A DNA stretch of 64,000 nt, taken from contig NZ_SRWZ01000003.1 of assembly GCF_004804355.1 (NCBI RefSeq), forward strand, positions 248,001 to 312,000, read 5' to 3'. Source of the stretch: Cognatitamlana onchidii. GTDB taxonomy: Bacteria; Bacteroidota; Bacteroidia; Flavobacteriales; Flavobacteriaceae. The translations under genes and the position numbers were made by a program. The notes beneath the pieces are model-generated. The model did not search any database and was not told the DNA's origin. It worked only from the letters and a program-made list of their open reading frames with translations. Below, one piece after another: positions 34,663 to 46,361 of this stretch (position 1 is its first letter; each line of letters opens with the position of its first letter).

Positions 34663-35703
34663 ATGAGAATAGAATATGATATAAAGCTAGGCTTTAAAGA
34701 TGTTATGATACGTCCTAAACGCTCTACATTAAAAAGCAGGTCTGAAGTCAACTTAGAAAGAGAATTTAAATTTTTACATAGCCCTAAAATTTGGAAAGGT
34801 ATTCCTGTAATGGCTGCCAACATGGACACTGTTGGTACTTTTGAAATGGCTCAAGCCTTATCAAACGAAGGTCTTTTTACAGCCATACATAAGCATTATA
34901 CCATTGAGGAGTGGCGGTCTTTTTTATCCTTCGTTTCTAGTAACATTTATAGTAGCATAGCAGTAAGCACTGGAATTAGTCAAAAAGATTCTGAAAAGCT
35001 TAAAAATATTATAAGTAATTTCCCCGACCTTCAATTTATTTGCATTGACGTAGCTAACGGGTACTCTGAACATTTTGCCAATTATGTTAAAGAAACCCGA
35101 ACCAAATATCCTGATAAAGTTATTATTGCGGGTAATGTGGTAACTGGCGAAATGGTTGAAGAGTTATTGCTCTCTGGTGCCGATATTGTTAAGGTAGGGA
35201 TTGGTCCAGGTTCTGTTTGTACAACAAGGGTTAAAACAGGGGTTGGATACCCCCAGCTATCAGCTATTATTGAATGTGCAGACGCAGCTCATGGTCTAGG
35301 AGGCCAAATTATTAGTGATGGAGGTTGTACAAGTCCTGGAGATGTTGCTAAAGCCTTTGGTGCCGGTGCCGATTTTGTAATGCTTGGTGGTATGCTTTCT
35401 GGCCACGATGAAAGCGGTGGTGAAATTATTGAAAAAAATGGGGCTTCATTCAAACGCTTCTACGGAATGAGTTCTGAAACAGCTATGAAAAAACATGTTG
35501 GTGGTGTTGCAAATTATAGAGCTAGTGAAGGAAAAACTGTTGAAGTATTATACAAAGGAAACGTTGACAGCACGTTACAAGATATTTTAGGTGGTTTAAG
35601 AAGCACCTGCACCTATGTTGGAGCGTCCAGACTAAAAGAGCTCACTAAGCGCACTACATTTATACGAGTAAATGAACAAGAAAATAGGGTTTATAACACC
35701 TAA
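34663..35703 (+). CDS. guaC: GMP reductase
   Basis: A 346-residue IMPDH/GMPR-family enzyme without CBS domains. The start [19 protein letters not shown] and motifs [20 protein letters not shown], with the catalytic cysteine in SVCTTR, and [20 protein letters not shown] mark GuaC rather than IMP dehydrogenase. It reduces GMP to IMP with NADPH for purine salvage. It stands divergent from the hybrid kinase and convergent with the ModF-like gene, whose stop is 9 bases away. Confidence 0.93.
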   Translation: MRIEYDIKLGFKDVMIRPKRSTLKSRSEVNLEREFKFLHSPKIWKGIPVMAANMDTVGTFEMAQALSNEGLFTAIHKHYTIEEWRSFLSFVSSNIYSSIAVSTGISQKDSEKLKNIISNFPDLQFICIDVANGYSEHFANYVKETRTKYPDKVIIAGNVVTGEMVEELLLSGADIVKVGIGPGSVCTTRVKTGVGYPQLSAIIECADAAHGLGGQIISDGGCTSPGDVAKAFGAGADFVMLGGMLSGHDESGGEIIEKNGASFKRFYGMSSETAMKKHVGGVANYRASEGKTVEVLYKGNVDSTLQDILGGLRSTCTYVGASRLKELTKRTTFIRVNEQENRVYNT

Positions 35704-35711
35704 AAGGAAAA

Positions 35712-36941
35712 CTATGGTGTCCCTATTTTGCCTATGGATCCATTGTTACTAGGGATAAGTTTAAATATTTTATCGGGTTTTATATATAACTCTTCTCTGT
35801 GCGAGATATAAATAATAGCCGTTCTGCTTTCTTTGGCAATTTTATTGACTAACTGTGAAAATATATAAATATCATGATCATCCAATCCATTAATAGGCTC
35901 ATCTAAAATAAGCAAAGGTGGATGCTTTACCATTGCCCTAGCAATGAGTACTAAGCGTTTATGTCCATCAGATAAAAGCTGAAAACTTTTCTGTTTAAGA
36001 TGGTTCATATTCAATAATTCTAACCATTGATAAGCTATCCGTTTTTGCTCGTCTGTAGGGTATTTATACAAACCTACAGAATCTACAAAGCCCGAAATAA
36101 TCATATTTAAAACAGATGTATTTCGTTTAAAACCTCGCATTAATTCTGAAGCGTAAAATCCAATATTCTTCTTAATATCCCATACAGATTCACCACTCCC
36201 TTTTTTTATATCAAACAACGTTATATTTTGTCCATAGGCCCTAGGGTTATCTCCAGAAATCAGTGACACCATGGTACTTTTACCTGAACCGTTAGGCCCC
36301 ACGAGTTGCCAAAACTCATTAGGCTGTATTTCCCAAGAAATATTATCAAGAATTCCTCTGTTACCATACTTTAAGCTCACGTTTTTCAACGCTATTAACG
36401 GGACATAACTCTTAAATTCCTTAAAAACTGGTTTTGGTAAGTCTTTTGAAAAGAAATCAAATTTTGAAGTGTATATGTTTTCCAAACTACTTTGTTCGTT
36501 TAGTTTACCCAATTTGAAAACATAAAACTTTCGAGTAAAGAATAAAACATCTCTCTTTCTTGTTGTTACTTGAATCAATCGCGTTTTCCGCGAAATACGA
36601 AACAGCAAGGTTTTAATTCTTGATTGAGACTTGATGTCGAGACCATCAAAAACATTATCTAAAACAAGGTATTCAAAATCTGCCTTTGACAATAAATGAT
36701 TCAACAAGGCTTTTTTTCGTTCGCCTTCAGAAGAATTCTTTAGTGTATTTTCAGTTAGCGTTTTTATATCGAAACGACCATGTCGTTCTTCTTCTTCAAT
36801 AAATTTATTGAGAGTAACATTAGAAAAAACGGCACCTCTTTGTTGTTTAAGCTCTGATAAAAGATTACCCGAACTTAAACCTTGAAGAAGTTCCTTTTTA
36901 TTTTCATTATTTGAAATATAAATTGCGCAATGATCAGGCAC
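35712..36941 (-). CDS. ModF-like double ABC ATPase with degenerate N-terminal half
   Basis: A 409-residue protein with two ABC-like halves. The N-terminal half (about 1-160) lacks a Walker A motif, but NSSEGERKKALL and YLVLDNVFDGLD can be read as signature-like and Walker-B-like. The C-terminal half (about 190-400) is intact: LVGPNGSGKSTMVSLI (Walker A), LLSDGHKRLVLIAR (signature), LLILDEPINGLDD (Walker B) and YISHREE (H loop). The layout recalls ModF/PhrA-type ATPases, which have no membrane partners in sequence context. Function unknown; no transporter gene is nearby. Its start is 19 bases from the nagK-like gene stop. Confidence 0.78.
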   Translation of the reverse strand: MPDHCAIYISNNENKKELLQGLSSGNLLSELKQQRGAVFSNVTLNKFIEEEERHGRFDIKTLTENTLKNSSEGERKKALLNHLLSKADFEYLVLDNVFDGLDIKSQSRIKTLLFRISRKTRLIQVTTRKRDVLFFTRKFYVFKLGKLNEQSSLENIYTSKFDFFSKDLPKPVFKEFKSYVPLIALKNVSLKYGNRGILDNISWEIQPNEFWQLVGPNGSGKSTMVSLISGDNPRAYGQNITLFDIKKGSGESVWDIKKNIGFYASELMRGFKRNTSVLNMIISGFVDSVGLYKYPTDEQKRIAYQWLELLNMNHLKQKSFQLLSDGHKRLVLIARAMVKHPPLLILDEPINGLDDHDIYIFSQLVNKIAKESRTAIIYISHREELYIKPDKIFKLIPSNNGSIGKIGTP

Positions 36942-36960
36942 TTTTAAGGATTGCTAAAAT

Positions 36961-37824
36961 TTATTCTATGTCTCTAGTATGAAACGGTACTAAGCCATCA
37001 ATAGGCCTGCGTTCAAAATTACCAACTTTAAAACCCATTTCGTCTGCAACCTCCCTGATTTCTTTTTGCGAGAAAAATGCGATAGATCCAGCGAAATGCA
37101 CAGGAACCGTTTTAAGCTCTTCCTTATATTGCAAAATCATGTTTCTAGCAAATAGCCTAATTCCATTTTTAATGAGGTTTATAGTATACTCCGAATCCTT
37201 GTGCAAGAACATAAACTCGGCAAAACTTGCTAAGTAAGCATTTGGGTTTGGTTGTTTGTAAAGATTATACTTAATAAAATCGGAGTCCATATTAAACTTT
37301 GCACCAAAAGCCACTTTTACATTCTCTGGCATATGATTAAAATAATAATCTCTTATTAATTGTTTTCCATAATAGTTTCCTGAAGCGTCATCCATTAATG
37401 TATAACCTAAAGAAATTACACGTTGATGCAGTTTTTCTCCGTCAAAATAACTACAGTTCGACCCTGTTCCCATAATACAAACCACAGCGGCTTCATTAGG
37501 GTGATTTATAGTAGAATAAACAGCAGCTAAGGTATCCTCATTAACCTCTACATGCGCATTCGAAAAAATATCTTCCAGCACCCCTTTAAGCATTAGCTTG
37601 GGGTTTTCTGTGCCACAACCAGCGCCGTAAAAGAAAACATGTGTTACTTCCTCTTTATGTGCTTTTAAATCTTCACTCTTTTTAATGATTTTATATAGTT
37701 TCTTTTCACTGAGTATGGCTGGATTAAGACCTTTAGTCCTCACCTTTTCCATTAATTTATTTCCGTTTTTGTCTACAGCCAACCAATCTGACTTTGTAGA
37801 ACCACTATCAACAATTAAAATCAT
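36961..37824 (-). CDS. BadF/BadG-type N-acetylglucosamine kinase
   Basis: A 287-residue sugar kinase of the ASKHA fold. It starts at the ATG at 37824 (MILIVDSGSTKSDWLAVDK); the longer frame from 37857 has no reasonable leader. The phosphate 1 motif DSGSTKSDW, GTGSNC and the adenosine region (VHFAGSIAFFS) are visible. It phosphorylates N-acetylglucosamine or a similar sugar in cell-wall recycling, in agreement with the peptidoglycan enzymes elsewhere in this window. Its promoter overlaps the terminator of the upstream gap gene. Confidence 0.85.
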   Translation of the reverse strand: MILIVDSGSTKSDWLAVDKNGNKLMEKVRTKGLNPAILSEKKLYKIIKKSEDLKAHKEEVTHVFFYGAGCGTENPKLMLKGVLEDIFSNAHVEVNEDTLAAVYSTINHPNEAAVVCIMGTGSNCSYFDGEKLHQRVISLGYTLMDDASGNYYGKQLIRDYYFNHMPENVKVAFGAKFNMDSDFIKYNLYKQPNPNAYLASFAEFMFLHKDSEYTINLIKNGIRLFARNMILQYKEELKTVPVHFAGSIAFFSQKEIREVADEMGFKVGNFERRPIDGLVPFHTRDIE

Positions 37825-37829
37825 AAGTA

Positions 37830-37837
37830 TAAAGATA
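37830..37837 (-). promoter_or_regulatory. -7-like box TATCTTTA of the nagK-like gene
   Basis: On the minus strand TATCTTTA differs from TAnnTTTG only at the last base and lies 5 bases before the ATG at 37824. It coincides with the U-tract of the gap terminator, so readthrough and initiation occupy the same bases. Confidence 0.35.
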
Positions 37838-37883
37838 AAAAAACTCCACAGTGTCATGTGTTACACACAATACTTCTGTGGAG
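37837..37883 (-). terminator. Intrinsic terminator downstream of gap
   Basis: CTCCACAG (37844-37851) and CTGTGGAG (37876-37883) form an 8-bp perfect stem with additional pairing GTGT/ACAC in the loop. On the minus strand it is followed by a run of Ts (37837-37843). It lies 21 bases after the gap stop codon. Confidence 0.75.
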
Positions 37884-37904
37884 CTATGTATTAATATTTT
37901 AATA

Positions 37905-39913
<2,009 letters not shown>

Positions 39914-40050
39914 CAATTCTTTTTTTTAATCAGGTAAAATTAATAAAGAAAAACCACTTTTCTATAACATATATCATATTTTAAATTGAGTTTAAAAACT
40001 ACAACGTTTTAGTTGATAAAAATTTCTCTAAACGACCGTAAAAACAAGTG

Positions 40051-43000
40051 TTATTTGTCTGAAGATGACTTAACTGTTATGTAATCTGGGAGGGGATTTT
40101 CTTGCTTTTCTTCTGGATTTTCTTCCTCTATTTCTTCAACATCTGTACTACCAGAAAATAGTTTCTGAATGAGTTCTTTGAAAGTGTCAAAATCTACATT
40201 ATAGGTAACCCCAACACCTTGGGTATACCCAATGGCCTCTCCAAAATTCCTGATACTATTTTCTTTATTAAATACCTGGGCTCTTAAACTACCTTCTTCA
40301 TTCAATAAAAATGAAATTTCAACATCTCCGGCAATGACAGTCTGAGTTTGACTTTGACCTCTCCCAGCAATTGGAACCCCAACCTTACCATTTATGGACA
40401 CGCGCTCACTAATTTGAGTTTGCAATGTAAACCCAAATCTGTCGTCTGTTTGATAATCTGGCCTATTTGAACCAGCTTCATAATTAAGACCTATATTAAG
40501 TTTACCATCATTATTGGAAAATAAACCATTAACAATGCCATTTAAACGCTCTGCAATGGTTCCAGAAAAATTTAAATTAGTACCCGCTCCTGAAAATGAT
40601 CCTGATGAAATAAGAAAAAGCGCTTGGTTTTGCTTTTCTTCCTGCGTTTGTAACCTGTAATTTAGCTCGGACCTGATGGTTGAATTAACATTTGGAAATC
40701 CAAAATCAAACTCGGGTTCAGGTTGTTCAAGATCCCCTACCAAGGCAATTTTAAGCTCAACAGGTATAGTTCTATTTATTGGGCTGTCTAATAACGGAGA
40801 TGGGTTCGCTCTCGTTTTATAAATAGCTAGCATATCAATCTGCGCCTTTAGCGGGTCTCCCTCCCATGCAATAGTTCCTCCTGGTTGTACAATAAATTGT
40901 TTTCTAATAATACCGCCATAAGCAAAATTATAAACACCTTCAAAAACAGAAAAATCACCCCACATATTAAACTTACCGTTGGTATTGATTTCAACTAGAA
41001 TTCCGCCTCGACCTCTACCTTTTAGCGAATGCCCAATATTCTTATCAATAATCAGCTCTACTTCGGCATCTTCTGTAAGGTCTAGATCAAAATCAAGTTC
41101 AAGACCTTCAATATTTTCAACAATTAACTCTATGCCTTCCTGCTTAGCACGCTTTTCTTCTTTAGTTATAAAATGAATATATGTATTATCACCAAAGGTA
41201 GTCGTATCACTGAGTGGTATTTTAAATACGGTTCCCTTTTCAGTAACTCCTGTTACGTTAATTACCAATTGCTCTGTTGGCCCCACAATTGTGGCTTTAC
41301 CTCCAATAAATCCAGTACCATAATAAAGCGCCTCTTCAGACTCCTCGGTATCTAAAACCAATAATCTAGGCGTTGAAACTCCTAAATCAAGACTCCAATT
41401 AGAGAAATTAACATGACTAATAGAACCATTCAGCCTACCTTTAGAACTATGCTTTATATCTGTAAGATCAATATTATTAAAAACAAAGGTTTGATTTTTT
41501 AATGTAACGGATGCTTGTTCATTAAAATCGTAATTAACATTTAAATATGGTATGCCAAGGCCAGCTTTTGCCAAAATTAACTCCCCATTAATATCCGGTT
41601 TTTTAAGATTGCCAATCACTTTTACATCTCCAGTGGCCTTTCCTCTAATATTAGATAAAATACCATCGAGCAACGGATTTAACGGAAACAAATCAAAATC
41701 AGCAAAGTTCAAGGTCACATCAATATTTGATTCATTCTCTAAAACATTAATATCGCCGCGTGCAGAAAAAGAATTTAAGTCATCATTTTTAATTGTCGCA
41801 TTGACTTGGTAATTACTTAATGACTCGTTTCCTTTTATTGACGCATCAAAAGACCCTAATAAAAATCTATTTACCTTAAAATTATCGATTACAATATTAG
41901 AATTGGGTAAATAACTTCCGTTTTGTTGTAAAATATCTAGGCGTCCATTAACATTTCCATCTAGCCTTAAACTATCAATATCGGGTGTTATTTTATGCAA
42001 ATCAACGTTAGAAAAATTAAGCTTTATATCTTTTTGGGTAGAGTCCCTAACAAAACCGTTCACAATTATTTCTTCCTTGCCATGGTTAATCCTAAACTTA
42101 TCAATATCTAATTTGCTTAGCTTTTTATCAAAAGATAGTTTGTGTAGACTATCATTCTCTTCATTAATTAACCATTTATTATTCTTTATTGTGACATCCG
42201 ATTTTCTAAAACCAATAACCGACTCGTTAGCTTTATTTATAGTATGATAAAAATTTAGATTATAAGCATCTTTGTTCCTTTTACCTCCACTAAATTCAGA
42301 CCTCATAAACAAGGTGTCGTTAACAGTAACATTAATTAGACTAAAATTTGAAACATTATAAAATTTCGTATTTAAACTGTCTATCTCAATATAAGTATCA
42401 AACACAGGATTACTGTTATCTACCTGCAGTTCGATATTATTCGCAAAATAATCGTAAGCTTTAATTTGTGGTGACTTAAATGTGAGTTTAAACCGTTTTT
42501 CATCGCTCTCTACCCGCCCTTTGATAAAAGTATTCTTCCCTAACTGAATTTCTGGGTATATAACTTCAACTATCTTATTATAAATCTTAAAATTAAAATC
42601 TATATGTTGATCTGTTTTCACCTCATTAGGAATGTAATTAGAATAAACATACCCCAGGGAGTTTTCAAAAAGCTTTTTTAAATCTTTTATCAAAAAGTTC
42701 CCCTTCATTTCCCCTTGTATAATATCTGGAGAATTTATTGAAACATGACGCATATCGCCATTAAATCGGGATGTTATATCGAAAGAATTAAACTTGTAGA
42801 CGTCATGTTCATTTCTATAAACAGTATTACTAAAAGCAATTTTACCAAAAGCATCATCAAAACTCCCTGCATTCATATTCATTCGAACCTTACTCCTAAA
42901 AACAGAAACACTGTCCTTTTTTACAAAATTTAAGGCTCTAAGATTAGCATAGTCTACAACAGCTTCAAAATCATATTTTTTAACATATTCAGAAAAGTCG

Positions 43001-44448
43001 ATAAAACCCGTAAAATTAAGGTCAAGATTTTTGTCATTAACCACTAAATTTCCATCGAAAATTCGGTCCATAACATTTCCCGCAACCTTAATACCGTTAT
43101 ACTTATAATTATTAAACTCTAAACTATAAACATCCCCTTTTACCTTTGTATTAAGGGCTTCTGCAGTAAAACCTTTACCATCAACTGTTAAATTTAAAGA
43201 ACCTATGCCAACTTTTGGATCTTTTAAAAAAGCTCCAAAATCGAAGTCTTTCATTTCTATTTTTCCATTATAAATACCGTTATCAATATCATCTATCTTG
43301 TCTATTTCAAGGTTAGAATCTACAAAACCTAGTTCTGTATTTATCGAAATATTGGCGAGTACCTTAGCAGATGTAATTTGTGTGTTACCATGTATGGTAA
43401 ATCTGCCCAAAGACTCAAAGGAAGACGGAATTGAAGCTCCCAATACATTAGGCAATAGCTTTTTTAAATCGGTGTATGTAGAGGACAAACTATGGAAATC
43501 CCCATCCATGAAAAAATTATTGGGTTCTTTATTAAAAAGGTTTTTAAAATGAAGATTACCATAAACTCTAGTATTTCTTCTTGACCTTAATCGAAGGTTT
43601 TGGGCCTTTAAATCATTAAGTGTTCCAGATACATCTGCGCTAAATTGAGCCGACTGCCCCTTTCCAAATTCGTTATAAAATACGTTTAACTCATCTAATT
43701 GAACCTTAGAATCTTGAAAGGAAGCTGAAACCTTAACCTTGTCTGTAAAATACTGTAAATCTTCACGCTTGTATGTAAATTTTAAATCTCCATCTATTTT
43801 TGACTTAGGAGTTTCTAGTTGAAGGTCACCAAACGTCATTCCCGTTAAAGTATAGGCAAAATTGGTTTTTAGGTTTTTCATTCTAAGCCCGCGACTGTCA
43901 AGAAAATTCATGGTATTAACACGCATGCTTACATCACTTCCATAAATTAAAAAATTTGTGGCATTAATATTCAATTCACTAAAATTAAAAAGTTGCGGAG
44001 TCTCTTTGTTTTGATCGGCCATAGTGAATGTTCCGCCGTAAATAGACACATCGCTGGAAGACAATAAAAAGGTACTCTTCTCCTTACTTGGGTTATCACT
44101 TTCAAATTTGTTAACAAAAAAATCAAGATTGGTATCGCGTTCTCCCCTATAAGTTTTAATGTTAAATATAAGACCTTCAATATCTATATCTCCAAAAACC
44201 AAATCGCCTTTTGATAAATTTTTAAAGCTTAATATAGAAGTATTTAGCTCGGTAATATCTATTAAAGTATCATTTTTATAATCTCTTACTAATATATCTT
44301 TCAACTCAATATCTCCATTGAATTGCATACTTATTCTATCAATATTAATATTGGTTTTAAACTCCTCATTTAGTTTTTTAGTCGCATAATTCCCAAGGCT
44401 TGTTTGTACAAAAGGTATAGACAAAACAAGCACCATAATGATGAACAA
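40051..44448 (-). CDS. tamB: TamB/DUF490 translocation and assembly module protein
   Basis: A 1465-residue protein from a TTG at 44448. One N-terminal anchor helix is followed by a long series of beta-strand repeats in a lipid-transfer-like cylinder. The C-terminal DUF490/TamB domain includes RAQVFNKEN near the end, with GGTIAWEGDPLKAQIDMLAI and NYRLQTQEEKQNQALFLIS earlier. It is likely in the inner-outer membrane space, moving lipids or assisting barrel insertion. The frame continues upstream with LKILLKIASIFLLLF for about 45 codons to an in-frame TGA, without an ATG. The true start is therefore probably earlier than 44448, at a rare codon. Confidence 0.85.
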   Translation of the reverse strand: MFIIMVLVLSIPFVQTSLGNYATKKLNEEFKTNINIDRISMQFNGDIELKDILVRDYKNDTLIDITELNTSILSFKNLSKGDLVFGDIDIEGLIFNIKTYRGERDTNLDFFVNKFESDNPSKEKSTFLLSSSDVSIYGGTFTMADQNKETPQLFNFSELNINATNFLIYGSDVSMRVNTMNFLDSRGLRMKNLKTNFAYTLTGMTFGDLQLETPKSKIDGDLKFTYKREDLQYFTDKVKVSASFQDSKVQLDELNVFYNEFGKGQSAQFSADVSGTLNDLKAQNLRLRSRRNTRVYGNLHFKNLFNKEPNNFFMDGDFHSLSSTYTDLKKLLPNVLGASIPSSFESLGRFTIHGNTQITSAKVLANISINTELGFVDSNLEIDKIDDIDNGIYNGKIEMKDFDFGAFLKDPKVGIGSLNLTVDGKGFTAEALNTKVKGDVYSLEFNNYKYNGIKVAGNVMDRIFDGNLVVNDKNLDLNFTGFIDFSEYVKKYDFEAVVDYANLRALNFVKKDSVSVFRSKVRMNMNAGSFDDAFGKIAFSNTVYRNEHDVYKFNSFDITSRFNGDMRHVSINSPDIIQGEMKGNFLIKDLKKLFENSLGYVYSNYIPNEVKTDQHIDFNFKIYNKIVEVIYPEIQLGKNTFIKGRVESDEKRFKLTFKSPQIKAYDYFANNIELQVDNSNPVFDTYIEIDSLNTKFYNVSNFSLINVTVNDTLFMRSEFSGGKRNKDAYNLNFYHTINKANESVIGFRKSDVTIKNNKWLINEENDSLHKLSFDKKLSKLDIDKFRINHGKEEIIVNGFVRDSTQKDIKLNFSNVDLHKITPDIDSLRLDGNVNGRLDILQQNGSYLPNSNIVIDNFKVNRFLLGSFDASIKGNESLSNYQVNATIKNDDLNSFSARGDINVLENESNIDVTLNFADFDLFPLNPLLDGILSNIRGKATGDVKVIGNLKKPDINGELILAKAGLGIPYLNVNYDFNEQASVTLKNQTFVFNNIDLTDIKHSSKGRLNGSISHVNFSNWSLDLGVSTPRLLVLDTEESEEALYYGTGFIGGKATIVGPTEQLVINVTGVTEKGTVFKIPLSDTTTFGDNTYIHFITKEEKRAKQEGIELIVENIEGLELDFDLDLTEDAEVELIIDKNIGHSLKGRGRGGILVEINTNGKFNMWGDFSVFEGVYNFAYGGIIRKQFIVQPGGTIAWEGDPLKAQIDMLAIYKTRANPSPLLDSPINRTIPVELKIALVGDLEQPEPEFDFGFPNVNSTIRSELNYRLQTQEEKQNQALFLISSGSFSGAGTNLNFSGTIAERLNGIVNGLFSNNDGKLNIGLNYEAGSNRPDYQTDDRFGFTLQTQISERVSINGKVGVPIAGRGQSQTQTVIAGDVEISFLLNEEGSLRAQVFNKENSIRNFGEAIGYTQGVGVTYNVDFDTFKELIQKLFSGSTDVEEIEEENPEEKQENPLPDYITVKSSSDK

Positions 44449-44619
44449 AAGCAGAAATATGCTTGCTATTTTTAGTAGTATTTTAAGAAATTTCTTGATA
44501 GGGCCTAAAGTTATAACTTTATATAAGAATAAACTACATTTGCAATTACGAATAACATGCTGAATTGCATGCTTTCATTAGTTTTCAAAATTAACAATTA
44601 TTGTGCCTAAAATTTATTA

Positions 44620-45642
44620 ATGGCTTCACAAAATATTTATATTCTAGGGATAGAATCATCATGCGACGACACGGCAGCATCTGTTATTTATAACGGACGT
44701 ATTTTAAGCAATGTTGTTGCCAGCCAAAAAATACATGAAGAATACGGTGGGGTGGTTCCGGAATTAGCCTCAAGAGCACACCAGCAAAATATTGTTCCTG
44801 TGGTGTCGCAAGCTCTTAAAAAAGCAAATATTGACAAATCGCAGTTAAGTGCCATCGCATTTACTCAGGGACCAGGGTTAATGGGAAGCCTGCTTGTAGG
44901 AACGTCTTTCGCCAAATCTTTGGCCTTTGGACTGAATATTCCGTTAATCGATGTAAACCACATGCAAGCCCATATTTTAGCTCATTTTATTGACGAAAAA
45001 GGTTTTGATAAACCAAGTTTTCCTTTTTTAGCCATGACCATTTCTGGTGGACATACACAAATAGTGCAAGTAACAGACTACTTCGACATGCAAGTTATTG
45101 GTGAAACCATTGACGATGCAGTTGGTGAAGCTTACGATAAGAGCGGAAAGGTTTTAGGTTTAGGTTACCCTGCGGGGCCAGAAATTGATAGACGAGCTCA
45201 ACTTGGAAACCCAAAAGCTTACAAGTTTACAAAACCAAAGGTAAATGGCTTAGATTTTAGTTTTTCGGGTCTTAAAACGGCTATTTTATATTTTATTCAA
45301 AAAGAAACTACGGCAAATCCGAACTTTATTGAGAACAACTTAAATGATATCTGTGCTTCAATTCAATACACGATTGTAGGCATACTGATAGATAAACTAA
45401 AATTAGCCACCAAACAAACAGGCATTAAGAAAATCGCCATTGGTGGTGGGGTTTCGGCCAATTCGGGAATAAGAAAAGCATTAAAAGATGGTGAACAAAA
45501 ATTTGGCTGGACAACCTATATTCCTAAATTTGAGTTTACAACAGATAATGCTGCAATGATTGCCATTGTTGGATATCTTAAATATTTAAATCAGGATTTT
45601 GCTAATCAAAACATAGTAGCTTCTGCTCGATTAAAAATATAA
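44620..45642 (+). CDS. tsaD: tRNA N6-adenosine threonylcarbamoyltransferase TsaD
   Basis: A 340-residue ASKHA-type enzyme starting YILGIESSCDDTAASVI with the iron-binding HMQAH (DVNHMQAHILAHF), TISGGHTQIV and GGGVSANSGIRKAL. With TsaB and TsaE it transfers threonylcarbamoyl to A37 of ANN-decoding tRNAs. Length and motifs are normal. Divergent from tamB; it is followed 13 bases downstream by rsmE, so it likely heads a transcription unit. Confidence 0.97.
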   Translation: MASQNIYILGIESSCDDTAASVIYNGRILSNVVASQKIHEEYGGVVPELASRAHQQNIVPVVSQALKKANIDKSQLSAIAFTQGPGLMGSLLVGTSFAKSLAFGLNIPLIDVNHMQAHILAHFIDEKGFDKPSFPFLAMTISGGHTQIVQVTDYFDMQVIGETIDDAVGEAYDKSGKVLGLGYPAGPEIDRRAQLGNPKAYKFTKPKVNGLDFSFSGLKTAILYFIQKETTANPNFIENNLNDICASIQYTIVGILIDKLKLATKQTGIKKIAIGGGVSANSGIRKALKDGEQKFGWTTYIPKFEFTTDNAAMIAIVGYLKYLNQDFANQNIVASARLKI

Positions 45643-45655
45643 ACCCCGTTATTTT

Positions 45656-46360
45656 ATGCAACTGTTTTATAACGCTAACATAACAGAAGAAACTACCCAA
45701 TTCACTTTTCAAAAAGAGGAAAGCAAGCATATTATAAAGGTTTTAAGAAAATCATCTGGAGATGTTCTACACATTACCAACGGCAAGGGGTGGCTATTTA
45801 CAGCAGAACTAGTGATTCCCAACATCCATAAAAGTGTCGCTAGAATTGTTTCAAAAGCATTGCAGCCAGAGCGGGGCTATAAACTTCATCTCGCTGTTGC
45901 CCCAACAAAAATGAATGACCGCTATGAATGGTTTCTAGAGAAAGCTACAGAAATTGGCATTGATAGTATTACTCCAATTATTTGCGATCATAGCGAACGC
46001 AAAGTTATTAAACCAGAACGTTACGATCGTATTTTGCAATCGGCCATGAAACAATCTTTAAACTGCTATTTACCCAAGTTAAATCCAGCCATATCTTTTA
46101 AGGACTTTATGTTTCAAAATGTGTCTGGAAACTTGTTTATTGCGCATTGTGAAGAAACCAGTAAAAAGACTTTAAAAGAAATGCTTGATCCTCAAGAAGA
46201 TATAACCATACTTATTGGTCCTGAAGGTGATTTTTCTGCTAAAGAAATTAATTTAGCGCTTGCAAATAATTTTATTCCTGTAACTTTAGGTCCAAATAGA
46301 TTACGAACAGAAACAGCTGCTATTGTAGCTTGCCATTCTGCAGCCTTTATTAATGAATAG
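45656..46360 (+). CDS. rsmE: 16S rRNA (uracil-1498-N3)-methyltransferase
   Basis: A 234-residue SPOUT-fold methyltransferase with an N-terminal PUA-like part (KEESKHIIKVLRKSSGDVL). Its C-terminal knot motifs are ILIGPEGDFSAKEINLA and VTLGPNRLRTETAAIVA, diagnostic for RsmE. It methylates U1498 of 16S rRNA. The start is 13 bases after tsaD. The next gene overlaps its stop or begins 1 base after it, so tsaD-rsmE-DUF4159 form an operon. Confidence 0.95.
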   Translation: MQLFYNANITEETTQFTFQKEESKHIIKVLRKSSGDVLHITNGKGWLFTAELVIPNIHKSVARIVSKALQPERGYKLHLAVAPTKMNDRYEWFLEKATEIGIDSITPIICDHSERKVIKPERYDRILQSAMKQSLNCYLPKLNPAISFKDFMFQNVSGNLFIAHCEETSKKTLKEMLDPQEDITILIGPEGDFSAKEINLALANNFIPVTLGPNRLRTETAAIVACHSAAFINE

Positions 46361-46361
46361 C

